Shown here: positions 13,633 through 25,825 of the stretch, one piece after another
Layout: each line of letters starts with the position of its first letter
Numbering within the stretch: position 1 is the stretch's first letter
Origin: Epiperipatus broadwayi
Taxonomy: Eukaryota > Onychophora > Udeonychophora > Euonychophora > Peripatidae
Assembly: GCA_028023455.1 (NCBI GenBank)
Contig: JAQFVV010012531.1
Span: 2,110,001 to 2,174,000 of the forward strand
Reading direction: 5' to 3'
DNA: 64,000 nucleotides
The notes under the pieces: model-generated
Seen by the model: only the letters and a program-made list of their open reading frames with translations
The model's database searches: none
Told to the model about the DNA's origin: nothing
Position numbers and translations under genes: made by a program

Positions 13633-14440
13633 TTAAACTAGAGATTATCCACTTAATGAATAATATTTCTGTAGTGTAATTTTCACTACACTACTCTCAT
13701 GCAAGATAGGGACTGGTTTCTATCTGCTTTTAACAACTTGTGGAGGGACGTAATCATAATTATATGACCAAAGATATGTGAAAAAGATGTATGATCCCAA
13801 GAAGTACATTTGATGCTGAACTAACACTCATCAGTTGGATCAGATCACAATCTCTCACACATATCCTTATCATTGTTCAGTATGTATAGATTGCCAATTA
13901 CTACAGTTTAATTGATGTGTCAAATTTACCGCCCTCACAACTTTGATACAAATCACTTAATGGAAGTAGATTAATGATTTTTATTCAAAATTTATTAGAC
14001 TAGAGATTATACACTTAATGAATAATAAATATTTCTGTAGTATAATGTTCACTACACCACTTTTATGCTAGGCAGCAACTTGCTTCTATCTGCTTTTAAT
14101 ACTTTGTGTGATGGTGTATTCATAAACATATGACCAAAGTCATGAAAAAAATATGATCCTCAAGATGTACATTTCATGCTGAGCCAGAACTTATTAGTTG
14201 CCCAGATCACAATCACTCACAACTATCTTTATCATTGTTTAGTATATATAGTTACCAATAACTACAGTTTAATTGATAAATGTCAAACTTACTGCCCTCA
14301 CATCTTTGACACAAACCACTTAATGCAGTATATTAATAATTTTTATTAGCAATTCATTAGACTAGAGATTACCATTTAATGAAAAATATTTCTGGAGGGG
14401 AATTTTCACTTTGCAATTTCCACACAAGATAGGACTGGTT
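13633..14440 (+). repeat. Tandem repeat, 362-bp period, about 2.2 units
   Basis: The landmark TTARACTAGAGATTA recurs at 13633, 13995 and 14357, so the period is 362 bp twice. The unit carries AATATTTCTGTAGT, TATCTGCTTTTAA, CATATGACCAAAG, CAGATCACAATC and ACAGTTTAATTGAT. The third unit is partial. No coding potential is evident. A lone diverged relative lies at 4.27 kb. Confidence 0.85.
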
Positions 14441-15756
14441 TCAAATGAGAGAATTACTGTTAGCAAAATTCTTGCAGTTATTTAACACAATGTTTCTCAG
14501 TGATAGACAGTAAATGAATATCTAAATATTTTTTGGTAGACAATAAAGATTCTGTGAGATTTTGTTGCCAATTCAGATTATAAAAATACAATTAAAATAT
14601 GATGCAGAGATTGAACCCAGGTTAACTCTTTTCCTCCAAACTCTCATCATAAATTTGCATAATTTATTCATTTTCATCTATTCAAACATTATTTCTCTGT
14701 CACCTTACACTCTCTTCATTATATAGCATACACATTTATTTTTATTCACAAGTTCATATAAATATTATGTTATGCCTGATGACAGATGCAGAGCTACAAG
14801 TTTATTTAAATAAGTAATCCAATTCAATGATGTGCTGGATATCAGAGTTAAACTTTAAACTCTGTTTCAGTTGTTGTTTTCATAATCTATGGTTTATGTA
14901 TAGATACTTGATTACATGATATGCTTCTGAATAAGTGATGATGACAAGATGAGATGTACGCACCAATCTCCCAAGAAAAAAATGGTTTGCATGTACTTTT
15001 ATTGTGATTGATCTGTTTGAATATATTTATTAAAAAGGAAAAGGCAGTTGATTATTTTGCATGAAATACCCAGTTATATGAAATTTTCATTTGTTAAAAT
15101 TTAGATAATAAGGTGCCATAATGTATTTTTTAATGTGATTAGTTGTTATGGAATTCTTTTCTTTTTCCTAAGCTAAAATTTTAAATATAAAGGGTATGGT
15201 CATATTGATCATTCAAATGCATAGGATTTGTCAGTGATTCAAAAATAAATCTATCATTCCAGATCATCTTCTCTAAATATATTTCTTTTCCCCTTTTTTT
15301 TTTTTAACATTATAGCCTCCCATTATATTGAGGGCTCTCTTCTGGAACAGTAGGGTAACAAGGGCATTAGGGTTCTATAATCAAACAATAATAAATCATT
15401 ACTTAACATCTTAGCATACTTTAACAATTTTTTTCTTTTTTTATCCTTTCACTGTCAGTAGGCTCTTCCCAAATTTTCTTTATGATTCTTTTCATTTTTT
15501 AAGTGCATGTTCAATCCCTTTCTTCTTTTTAATTTGTTTCACTAAACATTCTTTTTTATAATTTTTTAAAAATAATATAATATTTATAACCAATAGAAAG
15601 ACTAAAAATAGTTTATTTTAATTGAAGTTGTATATAAGTTTAAACTTTACTATTATTAGGGGAAGTTTTATTGATATTTTATTCCTAAGGAATATATAAA
15701 TAGCATTCCAGCTGTTCATAAAATTTTTAACCTAGTATATAGAAATAGGAAAATTC

Positions 15757-15980
15757 AAACAAATCCACCTTTTTTATTATTGTTACAATGGTTATTTTAT
15801 TAAAACTAATCATCCTTACAGTTTTTATTGACTAGCAATCTTCTTCAGAGCTGACTAATACTAATATCTATTTTAGTATCAGTTAGATCTGAAGAAGATT
15901 GCTGGTCAGTCAAAACTATAAGATTGATTAGTTTTAATAAAATTAGCATTGGAACAGTAATAAAAAAGATGGGATTTGTT
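15757..15980. repeat. Imperfect 224-bp palindrome with hammerhead-like core
   Basis: Left arm (AACAAATCC...AATCTTCTTCAGAGCTGACT) and right arm (AGTTAGATCTGAAGAAGATT...GGGATTTGTT) pair around a centre near 15868. The right arm contains CTGAAGA, a GATTG/CAGTC stem with loop CTGGT, then AAAAC. This resembles the CUGANGA/stem II/GAAA layout of hammerhead ribozymes carried by Penelope-like element ends. The G of GAAA is A here. Confidence 0.75.
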
Positions 15981-17688
15981 AAATTTTTTTATAAATTTGG
16001 TAGTGCATATAGAAAGATATAAGTATATAGAAATAGATTATGATTATTTCATCTGCTCTATTTGAAATGCTATTTTGATGTTGATACAACTTTGATCAAC
16101 TAGCACAACATTATTTTATACCACCACTAACAATATTGAATAATAGCAAATTTATATGTTTAATATAAATAGGATTGAACTTATGGTCAAGCAAATATCC
16201 TGAAACTAATTTTGTAAACTTTGTATTGTCATAGTTCACAATTTTGTCTATTCTATAACATCTAGTAACTTTATTATTAATGAGCTAATAAAGCACCCTT
16301 AAATGCTTGTATTCTTAATATTATAAGATAGAGTTGTGATATAATAATTTGGTTAAAAGACATATAGAGAAAATAAAATTACTAGAAGAAATCAATATGA
16401 AGTAGAAAAAAAGGTAATGAAGATAAGAAAAACTACTATGAAGAAATATTAGAAGTTATATGAAACATTAGATGTCACTATAATGCAAAAAAATAGGAAA
16501 ACGATTGTATCTAGTCTGGCATCTCAGGTTTGCATATTCAGTATTTAATAGTATTGAAACCAAGAAATGCATTGTAAAGAAACCTTTTTGTAATGATAGA
16601 AAATAATTGGATTGAAATAACCAGCCATTCACATGCATATCTATTCAAAGTGAAGGTTGTGAATCAAAATGTACAATGATGTTCTTGAGAACTAAAGAGA
16701 GAGTATAAACATCAGTTTTCAAGTTGCTGAGAAGTCTTCAAAAGAGGGACATAAACATATAAGTTAATAAGTCATGATTATAGCAGATATTATATGATCA
16801 AGGAGTTGGTTTTATTATTCTATCAATAAGGCAAACTAACCACCAGGCCCTTAAGCATAAAACACTTTCTTCCCATCAAATGCTAGCTATAATAACTCTT
16901 TGTAACTATTTTTCTATATAATGTATACTTATATAAGGCTAAAAACCTTAGTACATGCGTCTAGAGTGCTTAATTTTTTAGCAAGAGAGACCTCTACAAA
17001 TCATAACATAGTGATGTAAGTACTTGTTGAACCTGAACTATATTATAGTGTACATAAATGTAATTGTTACTACTTCATTATTATCATCATTGTTAAAGAA
17101 GTAATAACATTATATGTCCATACACAGCAGTTCATGTTCAATACATAGTTGTATGATTAAGTAAAATGTTTACTTCATACAAATAAATAATTAAGATTTA
17201 TTGTAGCTAATATTTGATATAGATGAAGTATTACATTAATTTAAATGTTCTGCATAGAATAGTGCAGTAGTAGAGTGCCATATTGGAGTTCAAAATCCAT
17301 GGTTTGCACCCCATCTCTCTTCCAATATTTGAACATCTATGAACTTCCAAGTAATAAACTATTCCATTGTTATTATTATTATTATTTTTATCATTGTTAA
17401 TCACTTATTAAATTAATAACATTGTGTACATTATTAAGATCAACTTTTTTTATTTTTCCCTTTCTTTTTTGCATCTGCAACAGACTCCTTCCAATATTTT
17501 TCATAATCCTTTATTCTTTGTTATTTAGCATTGTGGTAAATATGGTGGACCTGTGATCTAAAGATATTTGAATTGATTTCAAGGTAAAGTAATAATAAAA
17601 AAAGATTCAGTTTGATCATTTCAATAAAAAGGTTGCTCTGTGGGACTTAAGGTTAATAGTAGAGAACACAGCACACAGATGGCAACTC

Positions 17689-17866
17689 TGGCATGCTTGG
17701 TTGACAAAGATTTTGTTGTGGAAATGGGATGGAGCAGAATATGGGAAAACTTAGACTGGTGAATGAAAATAAAGTGGCTAACAGGTTTCTCTGGGCATAA
17801 TTGTTGAGAGATTCTTGACTCCGTTTAAGGAGAAGCTACAGTACATCACATCACATCACTGACTTC
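17689..17866 (+). mobile_element. 3' fragment of the CR1-type retrotransposon
   Basis: From TTGTGGAAATGGGATGGAGC through TTCTCTGGGCATAATTG and the terminal (CATCA)3, this matches the 3' end of the element at 17.9-22.8 kb (22650-22790). It is a 5'-truncated copy of about 175 bp and lies immediately upstream of that element in the same orientation. Confidence 0.8.
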
Positions 17867-18332
17867 AGTTTTTTTGTTTATCTTATGCGATTAATCATCT
17901 GAAATCATCGATTTAAAGACTGTTTAATTGTGATATGAAAGTGAGGAGTAAATTGTGATCAAGAGAGATAGTTTTTTGAATTTGGAAAGATCAAAATTAT
18001 TTACAAAAAAGTGTTTCGATCGCCATTTTAAAAATATAACAGTTATTTAAAAAAATTTTTTGTTGAATGTGTGTTAATGTAAGGATTTCTATAACTAAGT
18101 TGTACTTAAGATTAGTTGGTTTAAATTTACTACTAAAGTTTTTTTTTACATTTTAATTTAAGAACAGTTAGTTATTTTGAGATAAAAGATAATGTTTTAG
18201 AGGCCTAAGGTACACATGGTTATTGATCGTTTTTGAAAGTAAAAGTTTTTACCTTTCTGTGCAAAGGGGTTTGAAGAGTAGGAGAGGAAGTATAAAGTAA
18301 ATATAGAATAAGTGGCTTGGAAAATAAGTAAT

Positions 18333-19299
18333 ATGGATTGCATTTGTATTTTACAATGCATATATAATCGTCAGAAAGGAATTAGGCATGCTGTGGTAGA
18401 GTGTAATATATGTGATGAGGTTTTCCACTTGAAATGTTAAATAAGACTAGAAAGGATGTAACAGGTTTATGGCTATGTAGACAGTGTGTGAATGTGATAA
18501 AAGAGGTGAAAAAGTGGTTTCAAAGTGTAGATAGCATACAGAGAAAGTCAGGAGAAATGGAGCAAAATATAGTTGAGGAAGGCAGGAAGTCAGGAGAAAT
18601 GGAACAAAATGTAGTTGAGGAAGGCAGGATAGAGTGCGTCTGTAGTGGAGTGACAAGAGATATGGATGGAAAAATAGGTAGTGCATTGTAGATGGTTGGC
18701 CAAAGAATAAGTAAGATAGAGGAAGAGGTAAAGGATGTAGAAGAAGTAGATAAGGAAGTCCAGAAGGTGATAGAGAAGGTTGTGAATGAAGCAGAGAGAG
18801 TAGACTATGAGACAGTATTAATAGATGATTCATTAATAAGAGAATGTGGAGATATAATTGCAAGGGAAAATAGAAGCAGGTATGTAAGAGTATGTTTGCT
18901 GGGAACTAGAATTAGGGATGTTACAGATAAAGTAAAGAAGCAAGAAAATAGAGATATATATATGTTATGGTAGGGACTAATAATTTATCAGAGTCATCAG
19001 AGAGAGTAATGGGTGAGTACATAGAATTGATTAGGAATTTGAGTATGGTTAAAGGAAGAGTAGGAATAGTTAGATTATTACCGAGATTTGATATCAGGTA
19101 TATGTTAGATAGGGCATGTTCTGTAAATGAGAGATTGAAAGAATTGTGTGAGAGAAATGATGTTACATATGTGGTTGTGTGGGATTTTTTTATTGGGAAG
19201 AGGGAGTTATATAGTAAAGATGGGTTGCACTTAGGGAAACAAGGATGTGAAGTTTTAGGGAGTTTGATTTATAAAGAATGTAGTTTCGGAAACTTGTAA
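18333..19299 (+). pseudogene. CR1-type ORF1: PHD finger plus SGNH esterase (broken)
   Basis: Starts MDCICILQC and continues VECNICDEVFHLKC; after a frameshift near 18436 it reads GLWLCRQC. The Cys/His spacing is that of a PHD finger. Next comes a charged, coiled-coil-like stretch with a short duplication (GEMEQN(I/V)VEEGR twice) and an in-frame stop at 18689. The esterase region follows: VLIDDSLIR for the GDS block, then after a frameshift near 18965 GTNNL (Asn block), and DGLHLGKQG carrying the Asp-x-x-His pair. The glycine of GDS is Asp here, though the Ser remains. In intact CR1 elements this protein is thought to bind nucleic acid and have lipase-like activity. Here it cannot be made whole. 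Confidence 0.8.
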
Positions 19300-19493
19300 A
19301 GGGGGGAGGGATTTTAAATTACAGTGTTATTAGAAAGAATAAGAATGGATGGGATGTAAGGAATAAATAAAGGGCAGTTGATTTAGATATAAATGTAGAT
19401 GTGGAGGGAATGAGTCTGTAAAATTAATGCTAGGCAAACTATTTATAAACATAATGGAGAAGAAAGAATCAAAAAACTCATAAAAGAGTAGTT

Positions 19494-22400
19494 ATGAAAG
19501 AAAAAATTGTTAAAATTGGGTATTTGAATATGCAAGGTGGTAGGAGATCAGAAAAGTCGCAGGAATTAAACAAAGCAATTGAAAATGAAGAGTTTGAGGT
19601 ATTAGCAGTAGTGGAAACACATCTAAGAGAAGAAGAACCTGTTTTGGATGATTTGGTATGGCAGGGTATAAATAGAAAAGAGAAAGAAAAAAAATGGTGG
19701 TGGTATAGGTATTATATCAAAAAAATATTTAAATACTGTTAAATGCCAATAACATTTGTGGTTTGAAATAAGGTTGGGAAGACAAGAATGGATTGTGGCT
19801 ATAGTTTATATAGCTACTGGAGATAGTCAAACTATAATGGAAAGGAACAATAGCATATATGGGTGCCTAGTTAAGGATATACAGAGTTTTAAAGAAAAGG
19901 GTAAGAGAATAATGATTATAGGAGATATGAATGGGCATATTGAAGAAATTGATGATGTAGATAATAAGAATGGACAGCTTTTGAAGAAATTTTGTCAGAG
20001 AGTAAATTTGAGCATTGGAAACTTATCAAATTTTTATGAGGGACAATACACTCATGGTCTAGAAATAATATATCCCACACCATAGATTATGTATTGTTAG
20101 AGAAAGAGGGAATGAATAAAGTACAGAAAATTAAGGTGTTTGATAATGAAGAGAGAGTATGTAATAGTGATCATAATTTATTTGTAATTGAAATGGTTAG
20201 TAATGTGATGGAGAATAGAAATAAAAGTAGAAACAATAGTGAAAGATGTGGATAGAGAGTGAATGATAAGACTAAGTTGGAAGAGTATAAAATACAAGTT
20301 GAAGAAACCATGGAAAAGTTGGTTGGAAATGAGTATGAGGACTGGCGTGATGAAATAGAAAAAGTTACAAATAGGGTTTTAGGTGAGAATATTCAGAAGA
20401 ATAAAAGTAATAAAAAAATGAGAGTTAGTAAAAGTGTAAAAAAGAGGGGGAAAGCATACAGAGAATATAAGTGTGCTATTAAGAACAAAGAAAGTGAAAA
20501 AGATATTAATGCTAAATGGGAAAAGTACTTAGAAAAGAAGAAGTAGCTAAAATAGATAATTATAGAGAGAGAATGAAACTAAATAGTAAATTATTGGGTG
20601 ATATTAATAAAAGTGGAAGAGATGGGAATAAAAAATTTTGGAATTACATTAAAAGGAAAAATTTAGGAGAGAGAGAAATAGTATTACTGGATGAGGAGGG
20701 AATAGAGTGTAGCTCTAGAGAAGAATTAGAGAGAATATTGAATAGTTATGTAATGGATATAGAAAAGATGTTAAATGTGAAGGACAGAGGGATAGAAAAT
20801 ATGAAAGCATATAATAATGGGAATATTAGGTTTACAGAAAATGAACTGAATGAGGCAGGGAAGAAATTGAGAAGTGGTAAGGCAAGGGATTTAGATGGAT
20901 GGGCAGTAGAGATGGTAATGAATTTAGGGCATAGGGCAAAAGTAAAGTTATTATCATGTTTTAATAAGATGGCACAGAAGAGAGTTTTTCTGGGTAATTG
21001 GAGTAATAGGAGAGTAAGATTATTATTTAAAGGAAAAGGTAAGGATCATAGAAAGTTAAATAATTATAGACCGATAGCAATAACATCAGTTTTATATAAA
21101 GTTTTTTCATATATGGTGGTGGGAAGAGTTACAAAATGGATGGAAGAAAATAATGTAGTGGGGGAAATGCAAAGAGATTTTAGGTAAGATAGGCATATAG
21201 GAGATAGTTTATTTGTAGTTACACAACTTATGGATATGAGTAAGAATTTAGATAGACAATTATATATGAGTTTTATATATATATATATAAGGCATATGAT
21301 AGAGTGAATAGAAATAGATTATGGATAAGTTTAGGAAATCTGGGAATGGATGAAGCTTTAGTGGATGTTATTAAGAAATTATATGAAAATAATTAATTAG
21401 GGGATATAGAATCAGTTAAAGTTAAAAATGGAATGGGACTAAGGCAAGGATGCTCTATGTCACCTATTTTATTTTTGTTGTATTTGAGTGAAATGGAGAG
21501 AGCAATAGAAAGACTAGGAAGAGGGATAGAGATACCGTTAATAGGTGGCAAGGGAGTATATACATTTTCCGGTCTTTTTTTTTTTGCGCATGATGTCTTT
21601 TTGTGTGCAGAAAGAAGAGAAGATATGGAAGTTATGCTGAGGACATGTGCAAGGGTGGGTAAAGATATGAGGATTAAATTTAGTGAAGAAAAATCAAATA
21701 TAATGATGGTGAATACTGGAGAAAGAGAAGACAAAGATTTCTTATTGGGGGATATGAAGTTAAGTGTAGTGAATAGATATAGTTATTTGGGAATCATCTT
21801 GAGTAATCAGAAAAATTGCTCGGATGAATGGGAGAGGTAGTAGGAGGGTTAACATACGGCAATGATGCATTATATGTTAGTAAAGGGGTATTAGATTACT
21901 TAGAAAAAGTACAAAGGGAAATAGGAAGACATGCATTAGATACTGAGGTGTGGACAGCAAAGGAGGCAATTCAAGGAAAAATGGGATGGTCAAGTTTTTA
22001 TATGAGGGGTGCAAAAAGCAAATTGAAAATGTTCGGTAGATTGCAGTTTGTGGATAATAAAAGAATAGCCAAAATAGTATTTAATTGGGTTACAAGTAAA
22101 GGGCAGGCAACAAGATGGGTGAGAAAGGTAATGCGGTATGCAGAAGATTTGGATAAAGAATTTATATCAGTATTCTTACTTGTACAAAAGGTTGGATGTT
22201 TGTGTTAGGAGGATTGTTGAGTGTTAAGGAGTGCGATAGAAGAATAGATGCATTAATAAAGAATAGGGAGTTGGAGAACTAGTATGGAGAGTAAAATGAG
22301 TTTAAATATATATATAGAAGTAAATGGAACATAGAGTGTGAGTTAATTTAGGAAAGTAGTTTATTGTTTAAGGCTCAAACAGGATCGTTAGCAACAAGGG

Positions 22401-22684
22401 AATATACAAGTAAATGGAAAAATATGGGTGATTTAGTCTGCAAGTTGTGTAAGGAAGCCATAGAAAATATTATGCATCTGTTACTTCAATGTAAATGCTT
22501 GGAACCAGAAAGAGTACTAATAATGAAGTTATGGAGAATTAAATATGAACAAAGAGATTATGCAGAGTTATTGTATTTTATGCTAAGTTTGGGAAAAGAT
22601 AAGGGGGATTTAGATATGAAAGTCATGGATTTGATAAATATTATGTTGTGGAAGTGGGATGGAGCAGATTATGGGAAAACTTAG
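19494..22684 (+). pseudogene. CR1-type ORF2: endonuclease and reverse transcriptase (broken)
   Basis: Reading across several frameshifts gives the full LINE polyprotein order. Endonuclease: IGYLNMQGG, AVVETH, IIGDMNGH, SHTIDYVLL and NSDHNLFV, that is Asn, Glu, Asp/Asn and the final Asp-His pair. RT: NNYRPIAITSVLYKVF, KAYDRVNRNRL, GLRQGCSMSPILF, FFAHDVFLCAE and YSYLGIIL. The C-terminal CKLCKEAIENIMHLLLQC forms a CCHC knuckle. Motif A's leading Asp is replaced by a TA microsatellite run (about 21275-21290). Motif C reads FAHD instead of FADD. At least five frame breaks and stops (about 19740, 20050, 20540, 21187 and 21840) make it non-coding today. Confidence 0.88.
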
Positions 22685-23450
22685 AGTGGGGAATGGAAAG
22701 GGAAGGTAAAGTGACTAACTGGTTTCTCTGGGCATAGTTGCTGAGAGATTCTTCACTCCGTGTAAGGAGAAGTCACAGTGCATCACATCAGTATCAGATG
22801 CTCAAGTTTTTTATAAACTCGTAAGCAATAAATTATTTTATTAAAAAATATTGTGCTCGATCAGCATTCGGGGGGGGGGGTCTCGATAGTCACATGATTT
22901 TCCCACCAACCAACTCTCCTATAATATTTTAAAATATACATCCATTCCAGTTCTCTTTCTTAAATTTTCCTCAATTCATAATCTGTTTTACGATTCTATT
23001 TAAAAAATGATATTAAATGTATATGCAGTTGGAAAATTAGAATCAATTTATAAACTTTTTTTTAAAAAACTAAGATATTGTAATTAATGCCCCTTCTTTC
23101 AATCATAATGGTGGGAAAAAGTTAGTACAATCTCTGTAATTATAAAAACGGAAAATGATTCTTTATTCCAAAGTATGCAGTCTCATAGAAAAGGAAATCT
23201 AGTTGTAAGCTCTGCAAATAGTCTATCTTTCCCTCAATTGTATATTATAGATGATGGAGAAAAATTAATTATTCGTTTTTACAAATGAAAAAAAAAGGTC
23301 AAAAGTTATGAATTCTGCAAATTTAAAATGAATCTTTTTTTTTTAAAAAAAATTTCATTTCTACATATATTAAATATGATTTATGTCAAAAATCGAACTT
23401 GTTAATTTGTTTAAGAATAAAAGTATTTATGAATCAGTTGGCATGTCTGT

Positions 23451-23610
23451 TTTTTTTTTTTGAATCAACTCTTTGTGAGTCATTCAGGAGTTTGATATAC
23501 TCAAACTTTACCCACCTTACTGGCGCCTGACGGTTTATTACCATGGTAACAGGAAATAAGCGGAGTCGTGATCTATAAATGAAGATAGTGAAATTTCTGA
23601 ATTGACAAGA
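23451..23610 (-). mobile_element. Possible retroposed fragment with oligo-A tail
   Basis: On the - strand a less AT-rich segment (CCGTCAGGCGCCAGTAAGGT) ends in an 11-A tail at 23451-23461. It looks retroposed, but the source was not recognised and no TSD was found. The 76-codon open frame over it shows no domain. Confidence 0.25.
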
Positions 23611-23799
23611 TGTAAACAAACTAGCTACTGCAAGATAAAAAATAGTTAACCATTTAAATTTCATTAATTACTAAAGTAATTAGTTGGATGTCAATTATAG
23701 CTTTTGTCGTCACGTGGTTTAAATGATGAATATAAATGATTTTTTAAAAATGAATCTTAAATTTCATCAAAAATTAAAGAGTTGAATTTGTTGTTATGT

Positions 23800-24240
23800 G
23801 TTCAATTATTTTTATTATATAGTTGAATTATTAAACCTTTTTTTAGAAAAATTTCAAATTTTATTTATATATTTCCAAATAAATTCAACTGTTATAAATA
23901 GCATACAGTTTAGTATACAAAACAACTTTTTGAATGGTATTATTAATACTTCTCCAATGATCGTTAGATTCACGAATACTGAATTTAAGGTGACATTCTA
24001 ACTAATTAGCTTATTCTATCAAAAGTGTAGTTGGTTAAAACAATATTCATGATTTTAAAGATCACTGGTTCAAATCGAGTGTTGGCTGTATCTGGTGAGA
24101 CTAACAACATTTCAAAAGGAGAATAATATTCCAAATGATGTGTTTAATACTACCCGTTAACAGTTGGAAATAAATAAAATGTAATATATTTAAAAAACAA
24201 AACATTTAACAATTCAACTAAATGATGGAAATAATCCAAT
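23800..24240. mobile_element. Head-to-head inverted tRNA-like dimer, copy a
   Basis: The outer arms pair (left TATATAGTTGAATTATTAAA, right reversed ATTTAGTTGAATTGTTAAAT). The centre holds two tRNA-like heads facing each other: a reversed one at about 23955-24020 and a forward one at 24030-24080 with GTGTAGTTGGTTAAAAC (box A) and GGTTCAAATCG (box B, 24067-24077). The same plan is seen at 25.3 kb. Confidence 0.65.
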
Positions 24241-25320
24241 TTATAATACAAAAAAATATCATCATCATAAACCATCAGACAAACACAAAGAGTTGCATAT
24301 TTTTAGAAGGTCTTATTGATTAGTGCTTTAACTTGTCATTCACTTGATATGAGGTTCAAATTTACATTGAAGATTGTTTTTTTTTCCAAATATTTAAGGA
24401 TTTTACAAAGCTATCAAATAAATCAATCAATAAATGTATAACTCAGTAGTGACAATAGTGATTAAGTTGTTGGATATACTTTTTTATTCCAAGGAGATTG
24501 CGAAACTATGAAGAAGGGTGAGCAACAACATTTCTCTATAAAATAAAAATTATCTACATATTTTATTGTCAGTTGTCTAAAAAAAAATAAACTGATATTA
24601 TAGGATAAAGCAAGTTTCAAATCTCACACCATCTCAAAAAGGAACAAAAAAGAAATGTGTTTCTTATCAGGCTTGGCCAACTTCCACAGAGCGATTTTTT
24701 ACTATCATTTTACTATTTATTTAAAAATTGGTAGATATCCATGTATTGACTATTACTGGATGGTTAACTAAATTGACTATGTTTTACCTTTATTGAATTC
24801 TAACAAGCTGCCAACTGTCCCATAAGATTCTTATTATATATATATGATTATAACTTTTTGCATTATTAACACATCACTCTTTCCTTTATAAACTATAATT
24901 GCTTTCACTTGTTGAGTCAGTTTATTAATTAAGACTTTTCACCATATTTTAAGTGTATTTGTTTACTTCAGATTTTTATAACATCTTTGCTAAATAAAAG
25001 GTACATTTAATTTTTTTTTAAAGTGCTGGTAATAAAAATTAAATAATCTAATGCAACCTGCATCTGATTATTAACAAATATATATATATATATTGCAAAA
25101 GGATGGTTACTCTGATTTAAAAGAAATGGAATTATTCAAAATTATTTATATATAATTAAATCTTTTTCTCAAAAAAGAATAACAAAATTTGCTGAGAAGT
25201 TTTGGATTAAATTGTTTGAGAAATTATTAATTCTATATAAAATAGAAAAATAACACTTTTTCACATATTTTCAATTATTTAAACTATAATATACATAGTT
25301 TATATATAAATTATTACAAC

Positions 25321-25825
25321 GGCATATTTCCATCTTCTAGTTTAATTATTACATTTTTTTTTTTTAAAAAAATTTAAGCTTTATTTAAATTTTCCCTAAT
25401 GCATTCAAGTTCTATTAATAATACACAGGTTACTATATAACACAATGTTTTTAATGGTATTAAACTTTTTTTTTTTTAGATGTTGACTTGACCAATGAGT
25501 GCGAGCATGGGAACAAATTGATGGTCTTTAGATATGTGAGTACTGATTTTAAGGTGATACTCTAGCAGAATAACATAATTGGTTAGAGCATTACCTTAAA
25601 TTCCGTATTTATTTTGATACAAATATTACCAATTTCATTACCATGCTAGTGCTATCAGTGATCAGACCAATAATATTTGAAAAACAGAGTAATATAAGTC
25701 AAAACCTTGTATTCCATATAACCTGTGTGTTATTAATAATAGTTGAATGTATTTGGAAAAATAGAAATAAAATTCGAATGGTTTAAAAACATTTAACAGT
25801 TCAACTGAATCATGGAAATAGTCCA
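25321..25825. mobile_element. Head-to-head inverted tRNA-like dimer, copy b
   Basis: Left end CATATTTCCATCTTCTAG mirrors right end CATGGAAATAGTCC. Central reversed head (TCTTTAGATATGTGAGTACT...AAGGTGATACTCTAGC) is followed by a forward head (TAATTGGTTAGAGCATTACC, 25576-25595). The arms share TTTAAATTTTCC and ACACAGGTTA with the copies at 28.9 and 63.5 kb. Confidence 0.7.

Larger units (their letters stand above)
17867..22792 (+). mobile_element. Near-full-length, inactive CR1-type non-LTR retrotransposon
   Basis: A 4.9-kb element with about 470 bp of 5' leader, ORF1 (PHD finger, coiled coil, SGNH esterase), ORF2 (EEP endonuclease, RT, C-terminal CCHC) and a 3' UTR ending in pentamers (GCATCACATCA). 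Established knowledge: some CR1-clade elements encode ORF1 proteins with PHD and esterase domains. There is no poly-A tail, which also fits CR1-group priming on short 3' repeats. Stops and frameshifts break both ORFs. The 5' end is an estimate, set by the end of the preceding 3' fragment. A second copy lies on the - strand at 54.3-56.5 kb. Confidence 0.85.

Noticed and set aside
18447-18863. 138-codon open frame on the - strand rich in Leu, Ser and Pro
   Set aside because: It is antisense to the CR1 ORF1, which shows PHD and esterase motifs on the + strand. The Leu/Ser/Pro bias comes from reading the complement of a Glu/Lys/Val-rich region.
21393-21734. 113-codon - strand frame
   Set aside because: Shadow of the RT palm region (GLRQGCSMSPILF) on the + strand.
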